Origin: a virus
Direction: 5' to 3' (one strand)
IMG/VR virus record: IMGVR_UViG_3300025083_000156
Location: 1 to 29,528 of that record
Length of the DNA: 29,528 bases
The translations under genes and the position numbers were made by a program. The notes beneath the pieces are model-generated. The model had not been told where the DNA came from. It ran no database searches and worked only from the letters and a program-made list of their open reading frames with translations. Numbering within the stretch: position 1 is the first letter of the stretch; each line of letters begins with the position of its first letter. Positions 13,890-20,213 of the stretch are shown piece by piece.

Positions 13890-13964
13890 TCCGTTGCAGT
13901 TCACAATAGTGATAAAGCAATGATCAGTTAGGTACAATTGGTTACCACATTACAGGAGAATGAA

Positions 13965-14090
13965 ATGGCGAAATCCATAGGAATAGTAGCCAGTGCAACT
14001 CATCGTTTAGCATTGGATACTTTGGAAAAATTAGATAAACTTATTAAAGCATCGCGATTTGATAAAGTCGCAAATGAATTTTTATCCTAA
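13965..14090 (+). CDS. Small helical protein, 41 residues, behind the Pho-box-like array
   Basis: Starts at ATG 13965 with an AGGAGA ribosome binding site 9 bases upstream and ends within the converging exonuclease gene (4-base overlap). It begins MAKSIGIVASATHRLALDTL and continues as one amphipathic helix, EKLDKLIKASRFDKVANEF. It is the only plus-strand gene in a long minus-strand block. The upstream triple repeat suggests separate control, possibly by phosphate limitation. Function unknown. Confidence 0.65.
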   Translation: MAKSIGIVASATHRLALDTLEKLDKLIKASRFDKVANEFLS

Positions 14091-14626
14091 CGAGGTAAAA
14101 CTTTAAATTTATTAAAACATTGTTGGACGCATACTGCTTGCCAGTGTGCGTCAGCAAGTGCATCATGTAAGTCCTCTTGTATATCTTTACGAGGATCTTT
14201 AGGCATCATTTTAAATAATGTTCTACAATCACTTACTTGCCAAAAGAACCAATTCATATGCATATCAAAATCTCTAAATAGATTTTCTAATATTACCATA
14301 TCAAACTGAGGACCTTGAGCCCATATAGTATCACAACCTGTAAGCCAAGCATTCATATCTTTCATAAAGTCTAAGTTTTTAACTCTGCCTTCATCAGTAA
14401 AAGAACGTTCTTGTATTTCAGGATCTTGTTTGGACCACCATTCTATAGTTTTATCATCTACAAATCTGCCTTTAGCATCTTGTTCGTCTATATCTAACTT
14501 CCATAGTTTAGGTGTATGTGGTTCTATACTTGTAAATGGATCAAACTTTACAGCACCCACAGTTAATACAACACTATTAGGCATAGTACCTAATGTTTCT
14601 ATATCAATCATCGCATGTGTGGCCAT
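14087..14626 (-). CDS. dexA: DexA-like 3'-5' exonuclease (DEDDh)
   Basis: A 179-residue exonuclease. Exo I is MIDIETLG with Asp8 and Glu10; Exo II is in AQGPQFDMVILENL; Exo III is LHDALADAHWQA, an HxAxxD motif of the DEDDh group. TIEWWSKQDPE resembles the TIEWW segment of T4 DexA and exonuclease VIII-type proteins. Slightly shorter than T4 DexA (about 227 residues). It would degrade single-stranded or host DNA in the cytoplasm. The gene has its own consensus sigma70-type promoter and a GGAGT ribosome binding site, fitting early expression. Confidence 0.88.
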   Translation of the reverse strand: MATHAMIDIETLGTMPNSVVLTVGAVKFDPFTSIEPHTPKLWKLDIDEQDAKGRFVDDKTIEWWSKQDPEIQERSFTDEGRVKNLDFMKDMNAWLTGCDTIWAQGPQFDMVILENLFRDFDMHMNWFFWQVSDCRTLFKMMPKDPRKDIQEDLHDALADAHWQAVCVQQCFNKFKVLPR

Positions 14627-14648
14627 AAATTACTCCATTTAAAGTAAT

Positions 14649-14676
14649 ATTATAGCAGGTTTTAAAAGTTTGTCAA
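14649..14676 (-). promoter_or_regulatory. Sigma70-type promoter for dexA
   Basis: TTGACA (14671-14676) and TATAAT (14649-14654), 16-base spacing, starting just inside the end of the glycosyltransferase gene. Confidence 0.8.
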
Positions 14677-15561
14677 CTACAAAGATATCATTGTATCGTC
14701 AGGTAATTCGTCTTTTCCGTCTATTGGTGCAAGTTGACCAGCACCTTTTACACCATCGCCCCAGACCATTTTCTCAAATGGGTCTTGTTTACCTTCAATT
14801 ACCTCACCCCAGAACTCTGAAGGTTGTCCTATTTTATCTAAGTACCATGCAATTTTGTGTGCAGTATTTACACGAGCCTGTTGCATGTCTGTATGTCCAA
14901 AGTCTTTAGGGTCAGTAGGATTGCCTTCCATATATTTTCTGTTCTTAAATGTTTCGTCATCATTGTTACCGGTAATATCTGCTCTATCATGTATAAACTC
15001 AAAGTCTACTCTTTCAAATATATCTAACATATATGCAATATGACTTAACCAAGCATCGTTCTGTGCATTTTGACTTAAATGTCCCATTAATATAAACCAA
15101 TCTTTTGGTACGATTGGTAATATTGCGTAAGGATGTCCTTCATGATTATCTTTAGGTCCTAGTAATTTAAACTGTCCGTTATATTGATCTATGACCTCGT
15201 CCCAGCCTTCTGAAACCATTAAACAATCATCGTTCCAAAAGAATAACCACTCTCCTGTTGCAGAACCGGCCAATGTATTAACGTAAATATGAAGATTTTC
15301 ATATCCAAGAGGTTTAAAAATACTTGCTCTTGCTTCTACTTTATTTTCGTTTAGCAAAGCAGTCATTTCATTTTTAATAAATTCAACTACACCTTCATCA
15401 TCTTGATCAACTCCAAACAAGATTTCTAATCTTTCAGGGTGTGATGCCTTTTCAACTAAGGACACTAGACTATTTTTTAATACTTCCTGTCTGCCTCGTG
15501 TTGGCAACAATATCGATATTGTTTCTAATTCTTTTTTACTTTTGGGTTGTTGTTTTGCCAC
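14677..15561 (-). CDS. Glycosyltransferase, GT-A fold (family 2-like)
   Basis: A 294-residue nucleotide-sugar transferase. The N-terminus (ETISILLPTRGRQEVLKNSL) is the family 2 opening strand and turn, FGVDQDDEG follows, and EWLFFWNDDCLMVSEGWDE carries Asp111-Asp112 at the place of the DxD metal motif. A Lys-rich leader (MAKQQPKSKKELE) precedes the domain. The acceptor could be phage DNA, a virion protein or a host surface glycan; none can be chosen from sequence. It overlaps the upstream glycosyltransferase gene by 26 bases, so the two are likely made together. Confidence 0.8.
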   Translation of the reverse strand: MAKQQPKSKKELETISILLPTRGRQEVLKNSLVSLVEKASHPERLEILFGVDQDDEGVVEFIKNEMTALLNENKVEARASIFKPLGYENLHIYVNTLAGSATGEWLFFWNDDCLMVSEGWDEVIDQYNGQFKLLGPKDNHEGHPYAILPIVPKDWFILMGHLSQNAQNDAWLSHIAYMLDIFERVDFEFIHDRADITGNNDDETFKNRKYMEGNPTDPKDFGHTDMQQARVNTAHKIAWYLDKIGQPSEFWGEVIEGKQDPFEKMVWGDGVKGAGQLAPIDGKDELPDDTMISL

Positions 15562-16486
15562 TTTTTACCTCTTGTTTTTCTCTGCTGTAATCATTTTCAC
15601 CTGTAAATAATTTTCTAATGTTTCCTCTAAATGTATAATGCCCTACATGATTTAGTGCGGTTCTAGGATCTAAATATACTGTACCGCCCATTTTTTGCCA
15701 TGTTCTACAGAACATGTAATCTTCTGACAAGTAACGTCTGCTATCAGGATCAATCATTGTGTCGAACAATGCATACATAAAAGGTTCAAACTTTTGATCT
15801 ACATTAATATCGTTTACATATTTCCAATCAGGATGTTTGTCAAACATCTTTTGAATTGTATCTCTTCTAATACACATAAATCCTGTACCAGCATCTTTTA
15901 ATTTCACAAGGTTGTCTTCTATTTGTACTTGTGGTGTTGGATTTCCAGCATCATCTTTTAAAAAGTCAAAGTTTACAACATAGTTTGAACTGTGCCCTTC
16001 AATTGTTTGAGAAGTTTCCTCTAAGTTACTTCTTGATGCTCCAATAATACTATCCCAGTTAATTGCTTTCTTAGGATAAGCACCAACAACAATAGGCTTA
16101 TCATATGCTACCATTCTTAAAACATCTTCTGCATTAAATTCTATATCAGCATCAATAAAAAATAAGTGTGTTGCCTGCTTATTTTCCATAAAGAAACTAG
16201 TAAGTGTATTCCTACCTCTAGTAACCAAACTTTCATTTGCTAGTGTGCTTATCGTGTATTGAATATTGTATTTGTTACACAATATTGCTAGTTTAATCAT
16301 ACTCCTAAAGTATGGTTCACCTAACTGTCCACCATAACAAGGAGTAGCAATAAAAATATGCTTTTGCCTTAAAAGTCCTAACGGAATCTCAATCTTCTCA
16401 TCAAGAAGTTTGTACATTACATCTTGTGTTGCTTCTGGTGTGTTCTCTACAGTTTTAGTTTTCTTTGTAGTTTTCTTCTTTGCCAT
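15536..16486 (-). CDS. Glycosyltransferase, GT-A fold with DAD motif
   Basis: A 316-residue protein. A Lys/Thr-rich leader (about 1-40) is followed by HIFIATPCYGGQLGEPYF, a typical start for this GT-A subgroup, then NESLVTRGRNTLTSFF and HLFFIDADIEF with Asp112-x-Asp114 as the metal/nucleotide-sugar site. ALNHVGHYTF near the C-terminus fits a donor-site His region. Sugar donor and acceptor are unknown. It lies downstream of tRNA-Asp, Gly and Ser, probably on the same early transcript from the promoter at 16812, with an AAGGT ribosome binding site. Confidence 0.8.
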   Translation of the reverse strand: MAKKKTTKKTKTVENTPEATQDVMYKLLDEKIEIPLGLLRQKHIFIATPCYGGQLGEPYFRSMIKLAILCNKYNIQYTISTLANESLVTRGRNTLTSFFMENKQATHLFFIDADIEFNAEDVLRMVAYDKPIVVGAYPKKAINWDSIIGASRSNLEETSQTIEGHSSNYVVNFDFLKDDAGNPTPQVQIEDNLVKLKDAGTGFMCIRRDTIQKMFDKHPDWKYVNDINVDQKFEPFMYALFDTMIDPDSRRYLSEDYMFCRTWQKMGGTVYLDPRTALNHVGHYTFRGNIRKLFTGENDYSREKQEVKSGKTTTQK

Positions 16487-16555
16487 TATATACCTTGTGT
16501 ATGTTTTTTTATATACCTATATTTAAGTTTATCTTAATTTATGTTTTATACAAAC

Positions 16556-16645
16556 TGGCGGAAAGGGAGGGATTCGAACCCTCGGTACAGTTACCCGTAC
16601 TCTTCCTTAGCAGGGAAGTGCTTTAAGCCACTCAGCCACCTTTCC
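16556..16645 (-). tRNA. tRNA-Ser (anticodon GCU)
   Basis: A 90-base minus-strand cloverleaf with the long variable arm of class II tRNAs. Acceptor GGAAAGG/CCTTTCC, anticodon loop within CTTCCCTGCTAAGGAAG (GCT), T arm GAGGGTTCGAATCCCTC, discriminator G and encoded CCA. Confidence 0.95.
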
Positions 16646-16648
16646 GTA

Positions 16649-16723
16649 TGGAGCGGATGCCGAGAATCGAACTCGGATCTAAACCTTGGCAAGGTCTCAT
16701 AATAGCCGTTATACTACATCCGC
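16649..16723 (-). tRNA. tRNA-Gly (anticodon GCC)
   Basis: A 75-base minus-strand cloverleaf: acceptor GCGGATG/CATCCGC, anticodon stem around TTGCCAA, T arm CGAGTTCGATTCTCG, encoded CCA. Only 3 bases separate it from tRNA-Ser. Confidence 0.95.
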
Positions 16724-16724
16724 C

Positions 16725-16801
16725 TGGCGATCCAGAAGAGACTCGAACTCTCAACTTCCGCCGTGACAGGGCGGTGCTCTAACCAATTGAACTACTGGAC
16801 C
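16725..16801 (-). tRNA. tRNA-Asp (anticodon GUC)
   Basis: A 77-base minus-strand cloverleaf: acceptor GGTCCAG/CTGGATC, anticodon arm CGCCCTGTCACGGCG, T arm GAGAGTTCGAGTCTCTT, encoded CCA. One base separates it from tRNA-Gly. It is the first RNA after the promoter at 16812. Confidence 0.95.
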
Positions 16802-16811
16802 AATTTAAATA

Positions 16812-16840
16812 AGTATAACAAAGTTTGAATGCTTTGTCAA
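16812..16840 (-). promoter_or_regulatory. Sigma70-type promoter for the tRNA and glycosyltransferase operon
   Basis: TTGACA (16835-16840) and TATACT (16812-16817), 17-base spacing, between tRNA-Ala and tRNA-Asp. It would transcribe tRNA-Asp, Gly, Ser and then the two glycosyltransferase genes. Confidence 0.75.
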
Positions 16841-16841
16841 G

Positions 16842-16917
16842 TGGTGGAGCGAACAGGGGTCGAACCTGCGACCTCCTGGTTGCAAACCAGGCGCTCTCCC
16901 AACTGAGCTACCGCCCC
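16842..16917 (-). tRNA. tRNA-Ala (anticodon UGC)
   Basis: A 76-base minus-strand cloverleaf: acceptor GGGGCGG/TCGCTCC with two G-U pairs, anticodon arm CCTGGTTTGCAACCAGG (TGC), T arm GCAGGTTCGACCCCTGT, encoded CCA. Confidence 0.95.
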
Positions 16918-16930
16918 AACCGTATAGTGA

Positions 16931-17164
16931 TTACTTAAGGTTTCTATTTAAGTATGCAGTCATTCTATCACCGACTGCTTTAGAGTTTTTAGCAACATTG
17001 TTACCGATCATTTCAGCATTCTTCATAATGTTTGCACTAATCTCTTCTGCATTTTTTCTTACATTTTCCCCTACATTGTTCCAGTCAAAAGACGTATCTA
17101 CTTTCTTCTTACTTACTTTCTTTACTGCTTTCTTTGTGGGTGCTTTTGCTTTTGCCTTTGGCAT
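16931..17164 (-). CDS. Histone-like basic protein with 11-residue repeats
   Basis: A 77-residue protein. ATG 17164 is preferred because AGGAAAG lies just upstream; an in-frame ATG at 17212 has no ribosome binding site. The first 25 residues are Lys/Ala-rich (MPKAKAKAPTKKAVKKVSKK), like the tail of histone H1-like proteins. From about residue 31 come four 11-residue units, VGENVRKNAEE, ISANIMKNAEM, IGNNVAKNSKA and VGDRMTAYLNR, the periodicity of an amphipathic 11/3 helix. It sits between tRNA-Ala and tRNA-Thr, downstream of a late promoter. DNA or membrane binding is possible; no family is recognised. Confidence 0.7.
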   Translation of the reverse strand: MPKAKAKAPTKKAVKKVSKKKVDTSFDWNNVGENVRKNAEEISANIMKNAEMIGNNVAKNSKAVGDRMTAYLNRNLK

Positions 17165-17224
17165 TTTCTTCTTTCCTGTGCTTTGCACGTTACGTTTCTG
17201 AAATCTATTCATGAACGTTATTAT

Positions 17225-17301
17225 TGGAGCTCGGAGTCGGATTCGAACCGACGACCTGAGGTTTACAAAACCCCTGCTCTGGCCAACTGAGCTATCCGAG
17301 C
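17225..17301 (-). tRNA. tRNA-Thr (anticodon UGU)
   Basis: A 77-base minus-strand cloverleaf: acceptor GCTCGGA/TCCGAGC, anticodon loop TTTGTAA (TGT), T arm GTCGGTTCGAATCCGAC, encoded CCA. A perfect TATAAATA ends 10 bases before its first base. Confidence 0.95.
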
Positions 17302-17310
17302 CTACGATTA

Positions 17311-17318
17311 TATTTATA
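17311..17318 (-). promoter_or_regulatory. Late promoter just upstream of tRNA-Thr
   Basis: Perfect TATAAATA on the minus strand, 9 bases from the tRNA 5' end, so the primary transcript should start within a few bases of the mature tRNA. It may also serve the basic repeat protein gene further on. Confidence 0.6.
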
Positions 17319-17337
17319 TATGGTTATGCTGGTAGAG

Positions 17338-17418
17338 TCAAAAGAAAGGGCAGAATTAATCTGCCCTTGAGGTTGAATGGATAAAGTTATTACTAACCTT
17401 GAGTCCCTTCAGGATTGT
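17338..17418 (-). ncRNA. Candidate late small RNA, about 75-80 bases
   Basis: No ORF is present. On the minus strand a GATAAATA late promoter (17424-17431) is followed about 55 bases later by a strong terminator (9-bp stem at 17346-17368, then TTTCTTTTG). The implied transcript runs from about 17418 to about 17338. An internal GGTT/AACC pairing is possible. Ends and existence are inferred from promoter and terminator positions only. Confidence 0.45.
17346..17368 (-). terminator. Strong terminator hairpin
   Basis: AAGGGCAGA and TCTGCCCTT form a perfect 9-bp stem with a 5-base loop, followed on the minus strand by TTCTTTTG. It lies between the candidate small RNA and the tRNA-Thr late promoter. 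Confidence 0.75.
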
Positions 17419-17423
17419 AAATA

Positions 17424-17431
17424 TATTTATC
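17424..17431 (-). promoter_or_regulatory. Late promoter (GATAAATA) without a downstream gene start
   Basis: GATAAATA on the minus strand directly after the terminator of the 56-residue gene. The only thing before the next terminator is non-coding sequence, which is why a small RNA is proposed. Confidence 0.5.
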
Positions 17432-17445
17432 ATGCTTTCAGAAGT

Positions 17446-17471
17446 CAAAAAAAGAGCACCTTTAAGTGCTC
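17446..17471 (-). terminator. Terminator of the 56-residue gene
   Basis: GAGCAC (17454-17459) pairs with GTGCTC (17466-17471); the minus-strand transcript continues into seven U. It lies 15 bases after the gene's stop codon. Confidence 0.8.
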
Positions 17472-17486
17472 CTGATTTTATTTACG

Positions 17487-17657
17487 TTACTTGTCTGAAA
17501 AAGGTTTTTTAGATACAAATTCATTTAATCGTTCTGCTTCTTCCAAAACATCTTGTGTGGTCGGCATGTCTTCTGGAGTTTTTGCTCGTGCCTGTAATAT
17601 ATCTTTTGCCTCTCGTACCAAATCCAAACGTATTTCGTATGGTGTTTTATTTGACAT
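17487..17657 (-). CDS. Small conserved-looking phage protein, 56 residues
   Basis: Starts at ATG 17657 with an AAGGGA ribosome binding site. It begins MSNKTPYEIRLDLVREAKDI and ends with an acidic helix, TQDVLEEAERLNEFVSKKPF. I recall proteins of this shape (TPxEIRxDLL..., later EAExLNxFV) in many T4-like phages, but their role is not known to me. A late-type GATAAATA lies upstream and a clear terminator follows, so it is a one-gene transcription unit. Confidence 0.75.
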   Translation of the reverse strand: MSNKTPYEIRLDLVREAKDILQARAKTPEDMPTTQDVLEEAERLNEFVSKKPFSDK

Positions 17658-17690
17658 TTAGTTATCCCTTTGTTACCTGTTACTTACCTA

Positions 17691-17698
17691 TATTTATC
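17691..17698 (-). promoter_or_regulatory. Late promoter (GATAAATA) for the 56-residue gene
   Basis: GATAAATA on the minus strand, 33 bases before ATG 17657, with a ribosome binding site in the leader. Confidence 0.5.
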
Positions 17699-17732
17699 GA
17701 CCGGTAGGTAACTAGTTAAAACTATGTATTGC

Positions 17733-17990
17733 TTACTTTTTCTTTTTAAGTTTCGCTACTTCTTTTTCTAAGTCTACAATACGTTGTCCAAGTAATGGAT
17801 ATTGTTTTAACCATTTTTCTTCGCGACTAGCAATTTCTAAATCATATCTTTTTGCTACCCACTCCATTGTGTTATCCATTTTTACTTGGAACCATACGCC
17901 CATTTTAGTATTTTTAAACCACTGATAAAAACTACTACCAATTATACTTGATAGTATAGCCTTTAATGATAAAATTATTAACCAATTCAT
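17733..17990 (-). CDS. Small membrane-anchored coiled-coil protein
   Basis: An 85-residue protein. Residues 1-24 (MNWLIILSLKAILSSIIGSS and following) form one hydrophobic segment that could be an anchor. The C-terminal third (LGQRIVDLEKEVAKLKKKK) is a heptad-like coiled coil with a basic end. AAGGAAA precedes the start, 10 bases after the lipase stop. An inner-membrane protein with a cytoplasmic helix fits. It shares the lipase transcript and might be its membrane partner or a lysis-related spanin-like factor; neither is shown. Confidence 0.7.
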   Translation of the reverse strand: MNWLIILSLKAILSSIIGSSFYQWFKNTKMGVWFQVKMDNTMEWVAKRYDLEIASREEKWLKQYPLLGQRIVDLEKEVAKLKKKK

Positions 17991-17999
17991 ATATTTTCC

Positions 18000-18821
18000 T
18001 TATTTAGGTAATTGCTCGCCGTTATCGTCCATGTTGTATAAGAATTCATGATATAATCCCATACTGTGATCAGCAAAACCATCTATTAGATTAAATGATT
18101 TTAGTGCCATCCAATGCCCTCTACATTTATCTTTAAAACGTTGAAGCCATGTTGCTGGCCTTATATTACCATATGTATTAATATACCTTAATACACCACC
18201 GTGTTTAAAACATAAGAATGAAGGTGGCACAGCCGTTACAGCATCGTTATTATTTCTATATCTATAATACTTCATGCCTTCTAAGGATTTCAAAAACTCT
18301 TTATTACCTACTCTAGGTTGTCCAAATGTATGTAAGCCACCTGATACTCCTAAAGGACAAGTATTAAGTTCAGCGGCAACCAATACTGCCATTGCTCCAC
18401 CTAAACTATGACCTGTAATCCATAGAGTTTTTGTTTGTTTCTTATCATGATTTTTAAGAGCGTCGTATATACCAGGCATTACTTTTTTGTATTCTGCATA
18501 GAACCCTCTATGTACTCTTCCTGATACATGATGCTTTACTGGAAACATTTTTAAGTCTGCAAGTATGTCATTAATTTGTGTGGGTTCAGTACCTCTACAT
18601 GCAATAAGTACATCGTCTTTATCACTCATTACATACGCCTGAGCACCATCAACATCTATAAATGTAGGTGGTAAAGGTTTATTTAAAAATTTTTTAAGTG
18701 GGGAAAGATCTTTTATCCCTGGTCTTGCTTCTAATAATTCTTCAGGGGACTGATAACATTGATGAGCATACATGCTTAACAATAATCCTCTTTCTCTATA
18801 TGACATATCTTTAACTGACAT
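18000..18821 (-). CDS. Class 3 lipase (alpha/beta hydrolase)
   Basis: A 273-residue lipase. ATG 18821 is chosen because AGGAGT sits 6 bases upstream; a TTG 14 codons earlier lacks such a site. The nucleophile elbow is WITGHSLGGAMA with Ser139. ACRGTEP (75-81) is placed for the oxyanion hole, HTFGQPRVGN is the family's next conserved block, NNDAVTAVPP gives Asp193, and DHSMGLYHEF supplies the His (His252 or His258). There is no signal peptide, so it acts in the cytoplasm or after lysis. Substrates could be host membrane lipids or storage lipids. It has a GATAAATA promoter upstream. Confidence 0.88.
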   Translation of the reverse strand: MSVKDMSYRERGLLLSMYAHQCYQSPEELLEARPGIKDLSPLKKFLNKPLPPTFIDVDGAQAYVMSDKDDVLIACRGTEPTQINDILADLKMFPVKHHVSGRVHRGFYAEYKKVMPGIYDALKNHDKKQTKTLWITGHSLGGAMAVLVAAELNTCPLGVSGGLHTFGQPRVGNKEFLKSLEGMKYYRYRNNNDAVTAVPPSFLCFKHGGVLRYINTYGNIRPATWLQRFKDKCRGHWMALKSFNLIDGFADHSMGLYHEFLYNMDDNGEQLPK

Positions 18822-18872
18822 TTTGTTACTCCTGTGTATTAAATTGCTTATCCTACCTAGCAATTACAGTAG

Positions 18873-18880
18873 TATTTATC
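18873..18880 (-). promoter_or_regulatory. Late promoter (GATAAATA) upstream of the lipase
   Basis: GATAAATA on the minus strand, 51 bases before ATG 18821, directly after the end of the oxygenase gene region. The leader contains AGGAGT. Confidence 0.45.
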
Positions 18881-18887
18881 AGTTATG

Positions 18888-19508
18888 TTAATTATATCTT
18901 ATGGTTAGACCTAACTTAGTTGAGCATTTCATTGCACTTGTACAATGTATTTTCTTTGAATCAAATTGTATTATAGAGCCTGGTAAAAATTCATATGCTT
19001 TTCCTGATAACCCGAACCAATATTTCTCAGGATAGTGATATAAAAAATTATTATAAAGTTCTTTTTCTATAGGATTATTAGTTAGTCCTTTTACTTCGTT
19101 AAAATCACAGGGTCTACCTTTAACTCCTGTATTAACTTTAAAATTTACATTTTCTCTAAATGTCCAAGTTACACTAGGCTCTTCAAAGTATTGATCAAAT
19201 ACTATAAGACTTGGATTTGGGCCACCTTCTACTTCTAAAGGTACAACCAAATTTTGTATTTCATCATTTCTGAAATCTGTATGAGGATAGTAAGGAACCT
19301 CATGTTTATAAAAATGGCATGTTTTTATTTTATCTACTTGTATAACAGAATGACTTTCAAGCAAATCTAATACAGCATCTGTACCAGGTGCTTTCTTCAT
19401 AGATTTAGTCTCGTATTCTTTACTATTATTATATATTTCTATAAGGGATTTTAATAAATCAGAAGTTACTACATTGTTATAGTATACATCTTTAATAACA
19501 TTAGGCAT
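18888..19508 (-). CDS. 2OG-Fe(II) oxygenase-like protein
   Basis: A 206-residue protein with the oxygenase ligand pattern: His76-x-Asp78 in VPYYPHTDFRND, His188 in FDSKKIHCTSAM and Arg204 in GLTIRYN near the end. NLVVPLEV and LPGSIIQFD match core strands. Residues 110-170 are an insert-like region with no recognisable motif. The third oxygenase of the window and not obviously close in sequence to the other two. Its start overlaps the stop of the small membrane protein gene (TAATG), tying it to the ferredoxin transcript; ferredoxin could supply electrons to an iron enzyme, which is speculation. Confidence 0.7.
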   Translation of the reverse strand: MPNVIKDVYYNNVVTSDLLKSLIEIYNNSKEYETKSMKKAPGTDAVLDLLESHSVIQVDKIKTCHFYKHEVPYYPHTDFRNDEIQNLVVPLEVEGGPNPSLIVFDQYFEEPSVTWTFRENVNFKVNTGVKGRPCDFNEVKGLTNNPIEKELYNNFLYHYPEKYWFGLSGKAYEFLPGSIIQFDSKKIHCTSAMKCSTKLGLTIRYN

Positions 19509-19690
19509 TAGACTATGTGCTGTTCTCTGCTTTTTTCTGCTGTATAAATTTTACCTGTTTTTCTACCGTAATACATACTTTTACTAATTCCTTTAGTACC
19601 GCCTTCATTATTAATTACACTAAACATCATAGAAAACAGACCTATTACTGCAGGAACTACTATTGCCACTAAAATTACACCATCAATCAT
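19508..19690 (-). CDS. Small single-pass membrane protein, 60 residues
   Basis: Residues 1-26 ([20 protein letters not shown] and following) form one hydrophobic helix; the rest is polar and basic ([20 protein letters not shown]). The start overlaps the ferredoxin gene by 8 bases and the stop overlaps the next oxygenase start, so translation is coupled on both sides. It would place a short basic tail on one side of the membrane. No family is recognised. Confidence 0.75.
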   Translation of the reverse strand: MIDGVILVAIVVPAVIGLFSMMFSVINNEGGTKGISKSMYYGRKTGKIYTAEKSREQHIV

Positions 19691-20006
19691 TCTTTACTAC
19701 CTCTATTGCCTCTTCTAATGAGTATGGACTTTCATGTGCCATAGGTTCTTTTGTTTCTGCTATATTAGGCCACACCTGACTCATTGCATCATTTATTTCT
19801 ATAAATGGTATTTGTTCTGGCGGCAGTTCATCGTCACTCCAAATGGCTTCTACTGGACATTCTGGTTCACATAACGCACAGTCTATACACTCATCTGGAT
19901 TAATTACCAGCATATTTGGTCCCTCATAGAAACAATCTACAGGGCAAACCTCTACGCATTTTGTGTCTTTACATCCGACACATGGACTACCTACTACAAA
20001 ACTCAT
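19683..20006 (-). CDS. fdxA: Seven-iron ferredoxin (3Fe-4S and 4Fe-4S)
   Basis: A 107-residue ferredoxin closely resembling Azotobacter FdI/FdxA. Nine Cys (9, 12, 17, 21, 25, 40, 43, 46, 50) match the order of FdI; by analogy C9, C17 and C50 hold the 3Fe-4S cluster and C21, C40, C43 and C46 the 4Fe-4[16 protein letters not shown] and [15 protein letters not shown] are near-verbatim family motifs, and [12 protein letters not shown] is the usual C-terminal block. It carries low-potential electrons in the cytoplasm. Two promoters serve it, one sigma70-type and one late with 5-base spacing. The partner is unknown. Confidence 0.95.
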   Translation of the reverse strand: MSFVVGSPCVGCKDTKCVEVCPVDCFYEGPNMLVINPDECIDCALCEPECPVEAIWSDDELPPEQIPFIEINDAMSQVWPNIAETKEPMAHESPYSLEEAIEVVKND

Positions 20007-20011
20007 ATGTG

Positions 20012-20019
20012 TATTTATA
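20012..20019 (-). promoter_or_regulatory. Perfect late promoter, 5 bases from the ferredoxin ATG
   Basis: TATAAATA-CACAT-ATG on the minus strand with no ribosome binding site, so a leaderless message is predicted for the late transcript. Confidence 0.7.
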
Positions 20020-20030
20020 AAAATTTATTT

Positions 20031-20058
20031 ATTATACATTGAAAATCTGTAATGTCAA
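20031..20058 (-). promoter_or_regulatory. Sigma70-type promoter for ferredoxin
   Basis: TTGACA (20053-20058) and TATAAT (20031-20036), 16-base spacing, just upstream of the late promoter. The -35 box overlaps the stop codon of the 52-residue gene. Ferredoxin could thus be made early and late. Confidence 0.75.
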
Positions 20059-20213
20059 GTTACTAAACTGGTAAGGACAAGTAATAATGATACACTACCT
20101 AAAAACATACTTGCTACTAGTAATGCGAATAGAATTATTCGCCAAGGGTTGGGGTCAAAAGTTCCGCTATTTTTTCCTACTCCTAAAACGGCTCTTATTG
20201 CATTCTTAATCAA
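20055..20213 (-). CDS. Small membrane protein, 52 residues (TTG start)
   Basis: Begins at TTG 20213, which overlaps the previous stop as TTGA, so translational coupling explains the rare start. It reads (M)IKNAIRAVLGVGKNSGTFD, then PNPWRIILFALLVASMFLGS as the start of a long hydrophobic helix. The FDPNPWRIILF turn before a membrane helix superficially resembles light-harvesting alpha chains, but the pigment-binding His is absent. Function unknown. Confidence 0.6.
   Translation of the reverse strand: MIKNAIRAVLGVGKNSGTFDPNPWRIILFALLVASMFLGSVSLLLVLTSLVT

Noticed and set aside
18822-18863. A longer lipase start at TTG 18863
   Set aside because: ATG 18821 has AGGAGT at proper distance; the TTG has no ribosome binding site, and the extra residues are unlike the family start.
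20055-20213. Light-harvesting-like alpha chain
   Set aside because: Only the FDPxP-W turn and a hydrophobic helix resemble it; the bacteriochlorophyll-binding His is missing.
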